64,000 bases of DNA from the NCBI RefSeq assembly GCF_029784165.1, contig NC_073695.1, forward strand, positions 234,843,844 through 234,907,843, read 5' to 3'. Every line of letters begins with the position of its first letter. Position 1 is the stretch's first letter. The notes beneath the pieces were generated by a model. It ran no database searches. It worked only from the letters and a program-made list of their open reading frames with translations, and had not been told where the DNA came from. The DNA comes from Wyeomyia smithii. Lineage: Eukaryota; Arthropoda; Insecta; Diptera; Culicidae. The position numbers and the translations under genes were made by a program. This document shows, in pieces, positions 47,041 through 57,479 of this stretch.

Positions 47041-48555
47041 ATCGCTGGATTTTTTTTTGGTTATAACAAATTGGAATAAATACAAATTATTTTTTTTTTG
47101 AAAATAAAATTTTAATGCCTATCTTTTTAAGATAATTTATTACAACAATGTTTGTGCTATTAAATATCAATTAGATTTGGCACATTCAATTAGAGAAATC
47201 ACTAGCAGTTTAGCAGGCTCCTACACACTTTTGTCTGTGTACCTTGCTCCAAGAGTAATTGAAACTAATTCAGCTTCCGTTTATTTGCCCGAAGTCGCAA
47301 AAGTTTGCCCCCGGAGCCATTCCGTTCGAATCACAAAACCATTTACTCGATTGAGTCAAAAGATGAGCGCAGGACAACCCAGAACTGGTATGCATAAATA
47401 AGGATTAAAATTCATAACCATTCGACCGGGTTGGAGAAAAACTTTCCGGAAAGGCGATGGCATACACGAAGGCTACGAGAGCTGAAAGGGATGATCACAA
47501 GCCATTGTGAAAGTTGAATAACAGTCTGGAGAGAAACTTTATTATTCATTGAAAAATTGCAGTTCTGTTTCAGTTTGAAGGTCTTCACATATTTATATTG
47601 GTATAGGTATGTACATACTGCAGCTGTTGTACGGGAAACGGTTCGGGAGAAAAGTACGGCGAGGGGGTGGGTATTTGTACAGGTGAAAGCAACTTGCAAC
47701 AGAAACAGAGCGAAATTGTTAAAATTCAATTTGCAAAGTTTCCTGTCGAGTTTCCTTTCCTTTAGCCAGCACAGTGAGATGAGGGGGTGTCTAAAGAGCA
47801 TTGCACTGTGAAAGATCGCTTGACCGATGGATGTAAGTTGTTTGCATACTTCGGAAATGCTTGAGGACCAGCTTCCCGAATGCTGTGAACGCCAATTGTT
47901 TGCTTTATTATTGGACTAATTCTAGATTAGTTAACTAATTTATTTATTGCTAGCGGTGTCGCGTAACTTTTGTCACCAAGCTGTATATGTTGTTGCTGAC
48001 AAATTTTCCTCGAGGATAATAGAATGACAGAGCCAGCAATAAATTCGTATCGCATGTTATGATAGCTAGGAAAACATCCATCTTGTTTACATTATTAAAT
48101 TGAATGCATTATTCTGCGCTGGCTGCCACGGTTTGGGGTGTAAAAGGTGCTTCCGTGTGACGGTGGGGAAGTGCCAGGGGCAACAACAACCAAGGTCATC
48201 CCTGCTGAGCGTAATTTATTTTTGGTTCAACTAGAGGAAACACGACGAGCACTAACTCGGATAGCTGCCAAAGCAGCTGAGTGATGAAGAAAAACGCTTT
48301 TGGGCGCCCTTATCCGAATTTCCTGAAGTTATCGTGTGGCAGAGAAAAAAAAATTGGAGTTCAGTGTCTATTTACAAAGAAAACGCCAAGCTCGCCCGAC
48401 TGGCAGCATATTGCATTCCACCCGTCGCTTTGTTAGTTTGAAAGCAGAATAAATGTGAGGAATATGAGAAACGAAGCAAAAACATGCAGCGGGTTGCATT
48501 TTCGTTTCCCTTAACTGAGAAGCACACGGACATTCATGGATGGTTTACCATTTCT
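47041..48555. other. Non-coding DNA, no gene seen
   Basis: No supported gene. Two overlapping open frames at about 47,412-47,811 on opposite strands lack family features. Confidence 0.35.
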
Positions 48556-48559
48556 CCGC

Positions 48560-49222
48560 TTAGTACATATGTAAGGAAATGGTAGGGGAGGTTGGTCTGT
48601 CAGGCAGGTCAATAAACGAAAATGATTGCTGTAGTTCCCGGAGAGATAGCTCTAAAAACATTGATATCGAATCTTTTTTTCGAATGCACCATGACATGAT
48701 AAACTTAGAACTAATAATCGATAAGGGTATGAATCCATACACACTCCAAGCAACATCCCCTACACCGGCAACGTAATCCACCCGGCTGCAGAAGTCAGCA
48801 TTTCGGAAAAGAACAACACTCCAGGCGCTGAAGCTAATGGTGCACAAAGTGGATGCTGTTCTGCTTCCATCGCAGATGTACCTCAGCCAAAACTTCATCG
48901 TGGGACTCCCTGCCATCTGGCTCGACGCGGCGCCATCATCCCGCCTCTTGTCTATTGAAATTACCGAACAACAATGGCAGAAGGTGGCGTTCCCGAAACT
49001 CGAAAGCAACCCGTCCGGATCGTCAATCGCGTAGGCCCCAAAAGGCATATGTTCCGCAAAGTACGACACACGCTGGTGGTTGCCGCGTTTCGATTGGCCT
49101 TCCAAATAGCGAAATCGTTTGTAGGCCGGCCCATCAATGAACGGCCTTTGCACCTGTCGGACTTCGATTGTTTGCCGCGAAACCGGTTCTTTCATTGTCC
49201 TGGGCGTCCGGAAAACTCTCAT
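48560..49222 (-). CDS. Uncharacterised 220-codon open frame
   Basis: The longest open frame in the window that is not transposon-related. Minus-strand translation includes RPFIDGPAYKRFRYLEGQSK, HMPFGAYAIDDPDGLLSSFG and VAGVGDVAWSVYGFIPLSI. Third codon positions look GC-rich in parts, as in mosquito exons. The opposite strand is also largely open (LPSQMYLSQNFIVGLPAIWL, about 48,864-48,923; and a 129-codon frame 48,974-49,363), so strand and reality are uncertain. No domain is recognised. It may be an exon, a decayed gene or a chance opening in a GC-richer patch. Confidence 0.3.
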   Translation of the reverse strand: MRVFRTPRTMKEPVSRQTIEVRQVQRPFIDGPAYKRFRYLEGQSKRGNHQRVSYFAEHMPFGAYAIDDPDGLLSSFGNATFCHCCSVISIDKRRDDGAASSQMAGSPTMKFWLRYICDGSRTASTLCTISFSAWSVVLFRNADFCSRVDYVAGVGDVAWSVYGFIPLSIISSKFIMSWCIRKKDSISMFLELSLRELQQSFSFIDLPDRPTSPTISLHMY

Positions 49223-49369
49223 CTGCTCGGAACGGTGAAACCACAGCCGCGGATCGGACAGAGCAGAAGGCGAAGTTTTTCGTGGAAACTTTTGATCAAC
49301 AGCTGGTTTGCTATCGATTTAGTCAATGAAAACGGAAGAGACTGTAAAATATCTGGCGTTTGATTTTGC

Positions 49370-50045
49370 AGTGTACTGAAATGCTGCTATGTCCTGATCG
49401 AAAAATAAACTGGACATTATAATTTTATTTTTTTCAGGCTGTTGTTTGACGGTTTAAAAATGTTGATGATAAATAATAAAACAATATTTGGTTGGTACAT
49501 TCCAGAAATCATAATGAGATAACTTTTCCAAGTCTTACAAGCCGGATCCAGTTGCAATTGTGAATTGTGTCGTCATAACGTCAGAAATCAGGCGTCAAAA
49601 ACCAAAAATCAGCCTATTTGAATTCTAAAAAACTTAAGATAACACACATTTTATTGCACCACAGACACCCTCTTGAATTTTGAATCGACGCCAAGGAGGT
49701 AATAAATGTGGAATAACTTGCATTTTTTTGTTAACTTGGATCCATAACTGGTAACTTTTTTCTTGAGCTTGGGCTTGAATCGACCGCACTTCTGAACTAC
49801 CAGCTTCTCTGTGATTTATCTTTTTTTAATTCACCATTTTCATTGTAAAACAATTCAAAGATTTCCACTTTGTATAGATCGATAACGACGCCGGCTACGT
49901 TCTTACGGTCGGTTAGGGAAGGTAACAAGGAAGTGTTACAATCGTTGCCAGAGACCGATTTAACCTCTGCATATCTAATGACTATAACGGAAAGGTAGGT
50001 TACTTTGTTCCCGTGCTCAGTGACAGATGTTTATACTTGTACCCA
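49370..50045. other. Non-coding DNA, no gene seen
   Basis: No supported gene. TCAGAAATCAGGCGTCAAAA (49,580) and TCAGAAACCAAGCATCAAAA (50,404) are diverged direct repeats that also share TTTTATTGCACCACAG / TTTTATTGTACTGCAG downstream. Confidence 0.45.
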
Positions 50046-50060
50046 TCCCTCTATCCACTA

Positions 50061-50114
50061 GCCTTGGTGCTACATTCCGATTCGGAACTCGACCTTGTGT
50101 TTATTATACACAGA
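50061..50114 (-). mobile_element. 54-bp SINE stub with perfect target duplication
   Basis: It consists only of the 3' end of SINE family S: minus strand GGTCGAGTTCCGAATCGGAA then TGTAGCACCAAGGC. A perfect 14-bp direct repeat CCCTCTATCCACTA lies on both sides (50,047-50,060 and 50,115-50,128). This is a severely 5'-truncated insertion, as expected from target-primed reverse transcription. Confidence 0.88.
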
Positions 50115-50129
50115 CCCTCTATCCACTAA

Positions 50130-51340
50130 GTATCGGCTATTTTAACTGTTTAGAGAGATATTTAGCGTGAGGGAAGGGTCAAATAGGGAAATAAAAGGGT
50201 GCTTTAGAATAAACCCAAGCGTATAGGTCTCTCTGATATTGAACGGTCTGATTCTACTAAGATTCCAACTCATGACCATTCGCTTGTTAATGATAAATAA
50301 TAGAACGATTTACCGGTGGTAAAGTATTGCACAGATCTTATTGAGACCTTTTTTTTTCAAACTAGGCTGTTCCAATTGCAACTGTTATTTTTGTACGTCT
50401 AAAATCAGAAACCAAGCATCAAAAACCAGCAATCGGCATATATAAAATTTCACTCATTTTATTGTACTGCAGTCATTCTCTTTAATTTAGGGTTGATGGC
50501 AATGATGAAATGAAAATGAAATAAATTGGATTTTTTACCCAAGATCCACAATGGTTATTTTGTTTCATATTTTAAGTTGATATTTGCGAAATCGAAATGG
50601 CCTTAGAAGTAATTTATTTAAAATTTTGATGATTGCAATTACCTGAGAACGATTGCACACACAAAAAGTGTATACACAGATCAATAAATTTCGATTTGAT
50701 ATGGATCAAGTCTAGATAAACATTGGTAGAAATGAGGAAAGTCAGGATAAAATAGCAGCAGTTTAAGATTTTTAAAATGATCAAGACTAGAGTTTTCGAA
50801 TGATATACTGCCTCTATTCGCATAACAGTCCTATGTAAAATTAAGGTGTTTGCTTGTTTCTAGCGAAAATGGGTCAATTTTGGCATGCTTTTCATGAAAA
50901 GCCATTAAAAGCGTAAGATTTGATTCTCAAAACCTCGATTTTAATTCTATTCTTGAAGAGGGCTATTCTTCAAATGCATGCCAATAAGAACCCATTCCCG
51001 CAAAATACAAAATAAAACACACAATTTTTCATAAAACTGTTATGCGAATAGCGGCAGTATACTTTTCAATAATAAATATTTTCGAAACCAACATTATGCG
51101 ATGAAACCAAAGCCTGATGTTTGACGCCATTTTGAAATCCCATTGGCAACTCCTAGTTACTTCAAAGCTGAGTAAAAGTAAGAAAAATGTTAGAATACTC
51201 TCTAATATTTACATTTCTGGAACCCGGAGTATATTCGAAATTTGATATCAGACGCCGCGCCGCACAGTTGAACAAAATCAAAAATAGTAGGACATTGATG
51301 TTTGTGACGAAACGCACGGTTTTAGCGTTTCGATGTCTTC
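50130..51340. other. Non-coding DNA, no gene seen
   Basis: No supported gene. CATAACAGTCCTATG and AAAACTGTTATGCGAATAGC (50,821-51,052) hint at an inverted pair: TATACTGCCTCTATTCGCAT at 50,803 mirrors GCGAATAGCGGCAGTATACT at 51,043. It may be a MITE of about 265 bp. Confidence 0.5.
50800..51066. mobile_element. Possible MITE of about 265 bp
   Basis: The left arm TATACTGCCTCTATTCGCAT then AACAGT is the inverse of the right arm ACTGTTATGCGAATAGCGGC then AGTATA. ATTTTTCATAAAA precedes the right arm. No target duplication is obvious. Confidence 0.6.
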
Positions 51341-51344
51341 TTTT

Positions 51345-53112
51345 TGCTTAAGGGGATGTAAACCCAAAATAAAATAATTAACCTTTTTATTTCTTGATGA
51401 ACTTGATAACTTTCTTCCGAAACATTTTAGAACTAGCTATTTTGAGCAAGCTTGGAAAATTTTATCTCTTAACCTGACGCGTTTATAAGGTATAGGAGTA
51501 AAGCACCTATTTAAAATGTGTTTTTGCGTGATAACGCCCTTATCTTAATTCTGCCATTGTTCAAGTGTTCTATAAACTTCAAACTAAGATTAATTGTCAC
51601 ATTTTTAAAAGAAAGTGTTGCCGCTCATCTGTTATATCATCAAACGTGTATGGCTTACGATTTAAAAAAAGTTGATTAAAAAATAGTTAAATTCCAAAAA
51701 AGATGCAACTTAATTTCCGAATTATTACTATTAATCCACTTCGATTCCAGTATGAAATATATACACAATTGGATGGAAAAAGTATCCGAATAAAATGAAA
51801 CTGAAGGTAGCTGCCAATATCTGCCTTTCCGCAAGATATGTTCTCTTGAAAATTGTGTCATAAAATTGCAAAAACAGACATAACTCCTCCAAATTAAGAG
51901 AAAACGATACACTTTCTTCTAATAAAATGTGACAATTAATCTTAGTTTGAAGTTTGTAGAATACTTGAACAATGGCAAAATCAAGATAAGAGCGTTATCA
52001 CGCAAAAACACATTTTAAGGGGGTGATTTACTCGTATACCTTATGAATTTGTCAGGTTAAGAGATAGAATTTTCCAATCCTCCAAAAACTTGCTCGACAT
52101 AGCTAGTTCTACTAGGGTTTGCAATCCCGGGAACGATTTCCCGGGAATAACCTTTTCCCGGGATTCCCGCTTCCTGGGAATACAAATATTGATTCCCGGG
52201 ATCCTTAAAAAAAATTCCCATACAATCTTGCAATAATACTAAACATCGTATCAAAACGCGAAAAAGTAAAGTATAAAGCAGCTTCAAAGTGTCTATTCTA
52301 CGAAGCAAAAATTCAGTAAACGAAAAATTGCCTTTTTTGCTTGTTACTACACTATTAAGCGGATAGTTGCTTGATTTTTATCTTTGTTCATTGACAACAA
52401 TTTTTGAAACCCGTAAACTGATAAAAAATGGAAACCCGTAAATCAATGCGACCAGAAATAAATAAATTTATAAAACTCAGTCAGTGTAATTTGGGTCATG
52501 GCCACGATTATAGACATAGACATTCAAATGCTTTAAAACCTGCCTGCCTAACATTCAGCTCTTTTTTACACACTAATGGTATTGGACACTTCAGTTTCTG
52601 ATAAAATGTAGCAAGCTGGAATCGGCGATTTAAAAGTATTCTAGAGATCTGGCACCAGCAGTGATTCAGCGAACTTAAGTAAAGTTTTACAGAAGAAAAT
52701 TCCATTATTTGTGCTTGACGAAAAATTGTCAGCGGATCTAAAGCGATAGTTCGGCGATACTAATACTCTGAAACCTACTCTTTTGCTAATATTTGCGACA
52801 AAAATCACTCATGAATTTCCGAAGTGATCTTGAATAAGTTTTGTTTTTTAATTAGTTTTCCATGCGAATTGATAAAAAAAAATGTAAACGATTGTTTAAA
52901 CCTTTTAATAATAAAATTTATTTGAAATCTCATTTTTGCTGAGAATTTTTTTCCATTCCAGGTTCCCGGGAAATGAGATTTTTCATTCTCGTTTCCCGGG
53001 AATTCAATTCCCAAAAATATTGCAAACCCTAAGTTCTACTATGTACCGGAAGAAAGTCACCAAGTTCATCAGGAAATAAAAAAGTTAATTCTTTTATTTT
53101 GAGTTTACACCC
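51345..53112. repeat. Long inverted repeat interrupted by a hAT-like element
   Basis: The left arm (51,345-51,625) contains CTTAACCTGACGCG, GTGTTTTTGCGTGATAACGC and TGTTCAAGTGTTCTATAAAC. The right arm contains the inverses in reverse order (51,905-52,112) and then resumes at 53,032-53,112 (GGAAGAAAGTCACCAAGTTC, TGAGTTTACACCCCTTTAAG). The 919-bp insertion between them is described separately. The loop (51,626-51,904) has no partner. Weak inverted similarity extends further out on both sides. Confidence 0.85.
52113..53031. mobile_element. 919-bp hAT-like element
   Basis: The ends TAGGGTTTGCAA and TTGCAAACCCTA are perfect inverted repeats. A perfect 8-bp duplication AGTTCTAC flanks it (52,105-52,112 and 53,032-53,039). 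Near each end are repeated CCCGGGAA/TTCCCGGG palindromes, about five on the left and two on the right, as expected of subterminal binding sites. Short open frames inside are not recognisable as a transposase. It lies in the right arm of the inverted repeat, so it is younger than that structure. Confidence 0.88.
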
Positions 53113-53199
53113 CTTTAAGCAAAAACTGTTAACTAAACAAATAAAGTACTCGTAAAACTTAGAAACTTTTTAAAAGATACCGAAACTCGAAAGCCATCG

Positions 53200-53262
53200 T
53201 CACAAACCTACTAATACTAATCCTACTAATACAAACTCACTAATACTAATCCTACTAATTTT
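53200..53262. repeat. CTAATACTAATC tandem repeat
   Basis: ACTAATACTAATCCTACTAA occurs twice with a spacing of about 32 bp, separated by TACAAACTC. It is a small degenerate tandem array. Confidence 0.75.
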
Positions 53263-53429
53263 GATTTCATCCCACTGTGCGCTGGTGTGCGGTTTCGGAT
53301 AAATTGTAAAAAAACTAGAAAAATATTCAAATACTCCTCAATATTAGTATTTCCAGATCTGGAATGACACCCTGAAACTGAAACACGCTGTTTCGAACTC
53401 AAATGTGCCAACTTCCAGTTTTTGGAAAG

Positions 53430-53545
53430 CTTAATAGTTAAAGAGGTTGTTTATAAGACACAACCGCAATCTAACGAACAATTTCAACAGCTTGTCTTAT
53501 GTCAATGTATTTTTTGCAATTGGTTTGAGAACACACTGGATGAGG
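53430..53545 (+). repeat. Dispersed repeat, partner at 35.9 kb
   Basis: AAAGAGGTTGTTTATAAGAC then ACAACCGCAATCTAACG and CAGCTTGTCTTATGTCAATG correspond to 35,950-36,035. Confidence 0.55.
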
Positions 53546-53845
53546 GTTAATTAATCCAATAGTGTGAAGCGATAAATTTCAGTTTAAATTTTCTTTCAAC
53601 TCTCTTTTTTATTAATTGATTGAATGATTAATAATTGTTTAATTAACTTGAATCATTCGAAAATAACGTTGAAGGTTGCTGATACACAGTTGTAGGAAGA
53701 ATATCACTTAACAAACAACAGCGTAGGTGGAACTGAATTCAGCACAATTATAATGTTTGCATTAAAAACATGAACTTTTTTCGGATGGTGATAGAAAAAA
53801 ACCATGACAGATAATTGATTCTAATGAATTTTCCATGGAAGGTAA
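53546..53845. other. Non-coding DNA, no gene seen
   Basis: AT-rich sequence that probably includes the 3' flank of the transposase relic on the minus strand. Confidence 0.35.
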
Positions 53846-53849
53846 TTAT

Positions 53850-54828
53850 ATAGGCTCACTTGCAAAGGCAATTCCACGCCCTTTCGAGTGGCTTTCCGGG
53901 AGTTTACCGGAACATTCGCCATGGTGGACGAAAACATGCGTGTAGGCATGTTTTTGAATTGATTCTTCGTTTTATTTATCAATTCCTCCTCAATTTTCGC
54001 GTCAAAATTGTTGGAGTAAGTCTTACGCTTTCGGTTTGCTTAGAAACTCTGGATGGGATGCAGCTGGGGAACGTTGGGTGGGTTGGCCGACCTGGTTACC
54101 GCATCGATTTTCAGCCGCATCACCCCTCCAACGTTTGCATTGATTTGTGGGCCGACTTCAGATCCGGGCAGACACCGCGTATTCGCCCCTATGGTATTGT
54201 TTAATGTACGCCCTAACTTCCGGCAGGCACTTCGTACTATAATAGATTGTCAGCAACAGCAGCACCTTCTTTGGGAAATTGGTGTGTGAAATGAATTTGA
54301 TCTCAGAGCTCCCTTCCTTCGTGGGCGAAGTAAAATACGGAGTGCCCTGCCAGTTGTTGCCATCCAGGGTGAGATAGGTCTTGGCGTCCACCACTACCAT
54401 GACGTCGCGATTTGCAGAGGAAATCGACTCGACCATCTTAATCAACCGCTGACACTGCCTGCAGCTCCGAGACCAATGGACGGGACTGCCGCTTTCTGAT
54501 GTTCATGTTCGCCAGGTACTTTTCCACTATTTGGCTGGTTACACCGATCTCCCGATCAAGCGTACGCAGCGATTTAGCCACTTTTCCCTCGGTCTTCCTC
54601 TTCAGCATTCTTTGGAGTTTCTTGTCGCTCAGGGTCGTCGGCCGTACGAACCTCGTGCCGTGCCAAGATGTAGTAGATACCGGAACAAGCAAACCGGTGT
54701 CCCTTTTCCGTACGATGTCCGTTTTCGACGCGGCGGGTTCTTTGATCACGCACGCTTCTCAACGGAGTAGCTTCACTGTTTTCACCATTACGGTTAGAGT
54801 TCGAGTCAATTCTTCTCTGCTGACTCAT
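53850..54828 (-). pseudogene. IS630/Tc1/mariner-type transposase pseudogene
   Basis: Minus-strand DDE transposase remnant. In order: an N-terminal region (IIKEPAASKT-like), RPTTLSDKKLQRML and a helix-turn-helix stretch LDREIGVTSQIVEKYLANMN (near 54,520). The first catalytic box is VVVDAKTYLTLDGNNWQGTP (near 54,385), followed by SSEIKFISHTNFPKKVL. A gap follows, where the usual SERGMSEP-type region is missing, then EVRAYIKQYHRGE. The second catalytic Asp is in CPDLKSAHKS (near 54,170), and PPNVPQLHPIQSF (near 54,075) holds Gln where the family has Glu. The tail MANVPVNSRKATRKG lies near 53,890. Frameshifts, stops and the deletion make it inactive. It is unlike the 14-kb copy in sequence, so at least two lineages are present. 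Confidence 0.82.
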
Positions 54829-54839
54829 GGGTTACTATG

Positions 54840-55430
54840 ATTGATACTGCATGGGTAGTTTCGTCAATGCGTGTAAAGGTAAACCCATGAAACATCGGCT
54901 TTTTTGGAGCATTTTTAAATGCAAACGTTAGGACTCAACAATTTTGTCTCCGGACTTCTGATGAAGTTTTACTTACAGTCGTGAAAGTCCTACATTTTTT
55001 ACCAACCTTAAAATGCACAGAGGTAGTTCTTGAAGCTTCCGGAATTGATTTTTTTTTTTAAAGCAAATCTTTTAGAAATGCATTAAATATCGAGATCTGA
55101 TGTTATTTCATTAAAATTTGTTTGAAATTAAAAAAAAAATTCAGAGACATGAAAACTTTTGCGTTGGGAGATTCGAGCTGCATCAGAACCCACAAGAGAT
55201 CAAAATACTGTAACTTTGACCGCTTTGAGGCTCTACTTCCCGAAGCCCGATTGAGCACAAATTTGGCATGGGAAATTTTTACGAGAAAACATTGTTAATC
55301 TTTAGAACTCTATCGTAAATAAAATTCTCTACCGTAAATGAAACAATTGAAAAAATAATCCTTTTCCCTGAGAAAATTTACAATTGTACCTAAATCTGCA
55401 GATTTATAACCTCTCGCTCAACAATATCCA
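54840..55430. other. Non-coding DNA, no gene seen
   Basis: Probable flank of the transposase relic. CCCGATTGAGCACAAATTTG near 55,248 weakly resembles the GATTGAGCTGAAATTTTGCA repeat. Confidence 0.35.
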
Positions 55431-55437
55431 TCGAAAA

Positions 55438-56152
55438 ATATGTCGCTGTTTAAAACGCTGATACTACCTCATTTCATCTTTAGAGATGTTGTGCACCTAA
55501 GTATGAGCCAGAGTTTGATGTCTAAGATGAAAGTGGCTCTAAATGACTGTGCTCGCTACGTATATATACAATATAAACCGTTACACATCTGTTCGTCATC
55601 TCCAGAAGGTTTTACTAGTATGCCCTTTTCGTAGGTTCTATGAATTTAGAACATGCATGTTCCTTCTTAAGCTTGCCCAACGTCAGACACCGGCGTACCT
55701 CTACAACAGCGGTTCTCAACCTGGGGTACGCGTACCCCTGGGGGTACTCGAAATCCTTCAGAGGGAACGCGAAAGAAAAATCAGTAATGGCGGACAAAGC
55801 AGTTATTCTTTATAGTACTTCATTTGTTGGTCAATCTAACCTCTAAAACATGACTGTAGCAATCAAAAAAGCTACAGTTTAATTAGAAACCTTAACTAGA
55901 CTACCACAACATGATCTACCATTACTCTCTCCCACTCTGCAAGAACATTCCAAGCCAGGGGGTACAATTGATATGAAAAATATCGCCAAGGGGTACGCGG
56001 ACAAAAAAAGGTTGAGAACCGCTGCTTTACAACAAACTTTCTGCTCTACAAGGAACTCGCACGCGAAAATATATGGTTCCAACCCATCGATCTTCGCTGT
56101 ACGGTGAAACATTTTTCGTGAGAGGTGTGGTGTATTGGAACGCGCAACCCAA
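55438..56152 (+). pseudogene. LINE reverse transcriptase C-terminal fragment, split by a MITE
   Basis: The plus strand reads SLFKTLILPHFIFRDVVHLS, KVALNDCARYVY, NINRYTSVRHLQKVLL, FRTCMFLLKLAQRQTPAYLY; then, after the 318-bp MITE, LYNKLSALQGTRTRKYMVPT and HRSSLYGETFFVRGVVYWNA. These are the C-terminal motifs that follow the RT domain in Jockey/I-type LINEs. RT catalytic motifs are absent. One frameshift lies before the MITE. The reading frame lines up again across the MITE when one target copy is discounted. The 3' side is cut off at about 56,150 by a long-TIR element. Confidence 0.8.
55707..56024 (-). mobile_element. 318-bp hAT-type MITE, copy 2
   Basis: The same ends as 39,185-39,502 (CAGCGGTTCTCAACCT and AGGTTGAGAACCGCTG), same length, opposite orientation. 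The flanking 8-bp repeats CTCTACAA (55,699-55,706) and CTTTACAA (56,025-56,032) differ at one base. It is inserted in the coding part of a LINE fragment. Confidence 0.92.
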
Positions 56153-57477
56153 GCAGCAAAATTTGTTTCGTTTATGAACTTTGTGCAACACAGCAACAAA
56201 TTCTTATGCGAAATTAAGTTGCAGTTACATCTCAGTTTCTTATACAATGACAAAAAAAGCGCAGGAGGTGGAGCCAATTGCAACATTTTCGTTGTTTCAA
56301 CACAAGTTTCAAGAATGAAACCGCAATGTGTATAAACTAATGCATGGAATTTGATAACAACATGGTAAATGCTGCATGGTAAAATTTCAGCTACGAAGAT
56401 GCATTGTAGCAGCAACTAGAGCGCAATAGAAACTCCATGGCGTTGTGGTAAGAATGTAAAATGGCAAATGGTCAGAATGGAAAGAGATTGTCTGTATAGC
56501 GATTTATCTATGATTATCTCCAGAAATTTGAGGATTCAACTCCAGTTATCAATTTCCATTCACTTTTCTCGTTTGTACTATTTACGTCATTTGCTGTAGA
56601 AACACTTGAAAGTTCATGGCTTAGTTTTAATTATTGCTTTCCTTATCATGCTAATGGTCATTACCAGTTTTTATTTTGTTTCTTCAATTCATCAGTACCT
56701 TAGCGTGCTAATGAAATTCAAAGCAATTTATCACATTTCGTTTTAGAGACCCACATTTTTTTGACGACTTCTAGTCCAAGTACCCAAAAGTTACAACGCA
56801 GAAAATAACCTCATCTCAAAAACAAATATAAGGCGAACGATCGAGCAAAAGTTGCTGTTACATGGCTTCAGAACATGACAGCAACTTTTAGAAGTATTTT
56901 TGTGTGTTTGTTTTTTTTTGTATCTCGCAAGCATCACGTAGGCAACTTATATGCTCCATCCACTAGATCTATTCAGTAAAGGTTAGATTTCCAAATGCCG
57001 TTTACACGTTTTAACAACAAATCCAACCTCGCGAATTACGTTGTTGGTGTTAAGATTTTTGAAGCAGCGATGCAACTTTAGTTGTTGCTTGTTTCTTTAC
57101 AATTTCATCGTAGTAACAAAAAATGTTTCTTAAAACTTCGGAATCTCATTAGTGCAACAAATGATCACAATTTATTTTTTTATTATGTTTCAATTCTTTT
57201 GCGCCCTAGTTGCTGCTACGATGCATTTTCGTAGCTGAAATTTCATCATGCAGCATTTACCATGTTGTTATCAAATTCCATGCATTAGTTCATACACACT
57301 GCGGTTTCATTCTTGAAACTTGTGTTGAAACAACGAAAATGTTGCAATTGGCTCCACCTCCTGCGCTTTTTTTGTCATTGTATAAGAAACTGAGATGTAA
57401 CTGCAACCTAATTTCGCATTAGAATTTGTTGCTGTGATGCACAAAGTTCATAATCGAAACAAATTTTGCTGCTGGGG
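56147..57477. mobile_element. 1.33-kb element with inverted arms of about 280 bp
   Basis: The left arm (56,147-56,430), CCCAAGCAGCAAAATTTGTT to AGCAGCAACTAGAGCGCAA, is closely matched, inverted, by the right arm (57,195-57,477). The arms match well over roughly 280 bp by eye. The inner 760 bp contains a smaller hairpin (AAAAGTTGCTGTTACATG with CATGACAGCAACTTTT, 56,847-56,892). No transposase is seen. Ends starting CCCAAG resemble the 25.6-kb and 61.1-kb elements. AA flanks both ends, but a target duplication is not certain. It truncates the LINE to its left. Confidence 0.8.
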
Positions 57478-57479
57478 AA

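Noticed and set aside
55879..56415. 178-codon minus-strand frame
   Set aside because: It runs across the end of a hAT MITE, a plus-strand LINE fragment and the arm of a long-TIR element; no real gene would span these.
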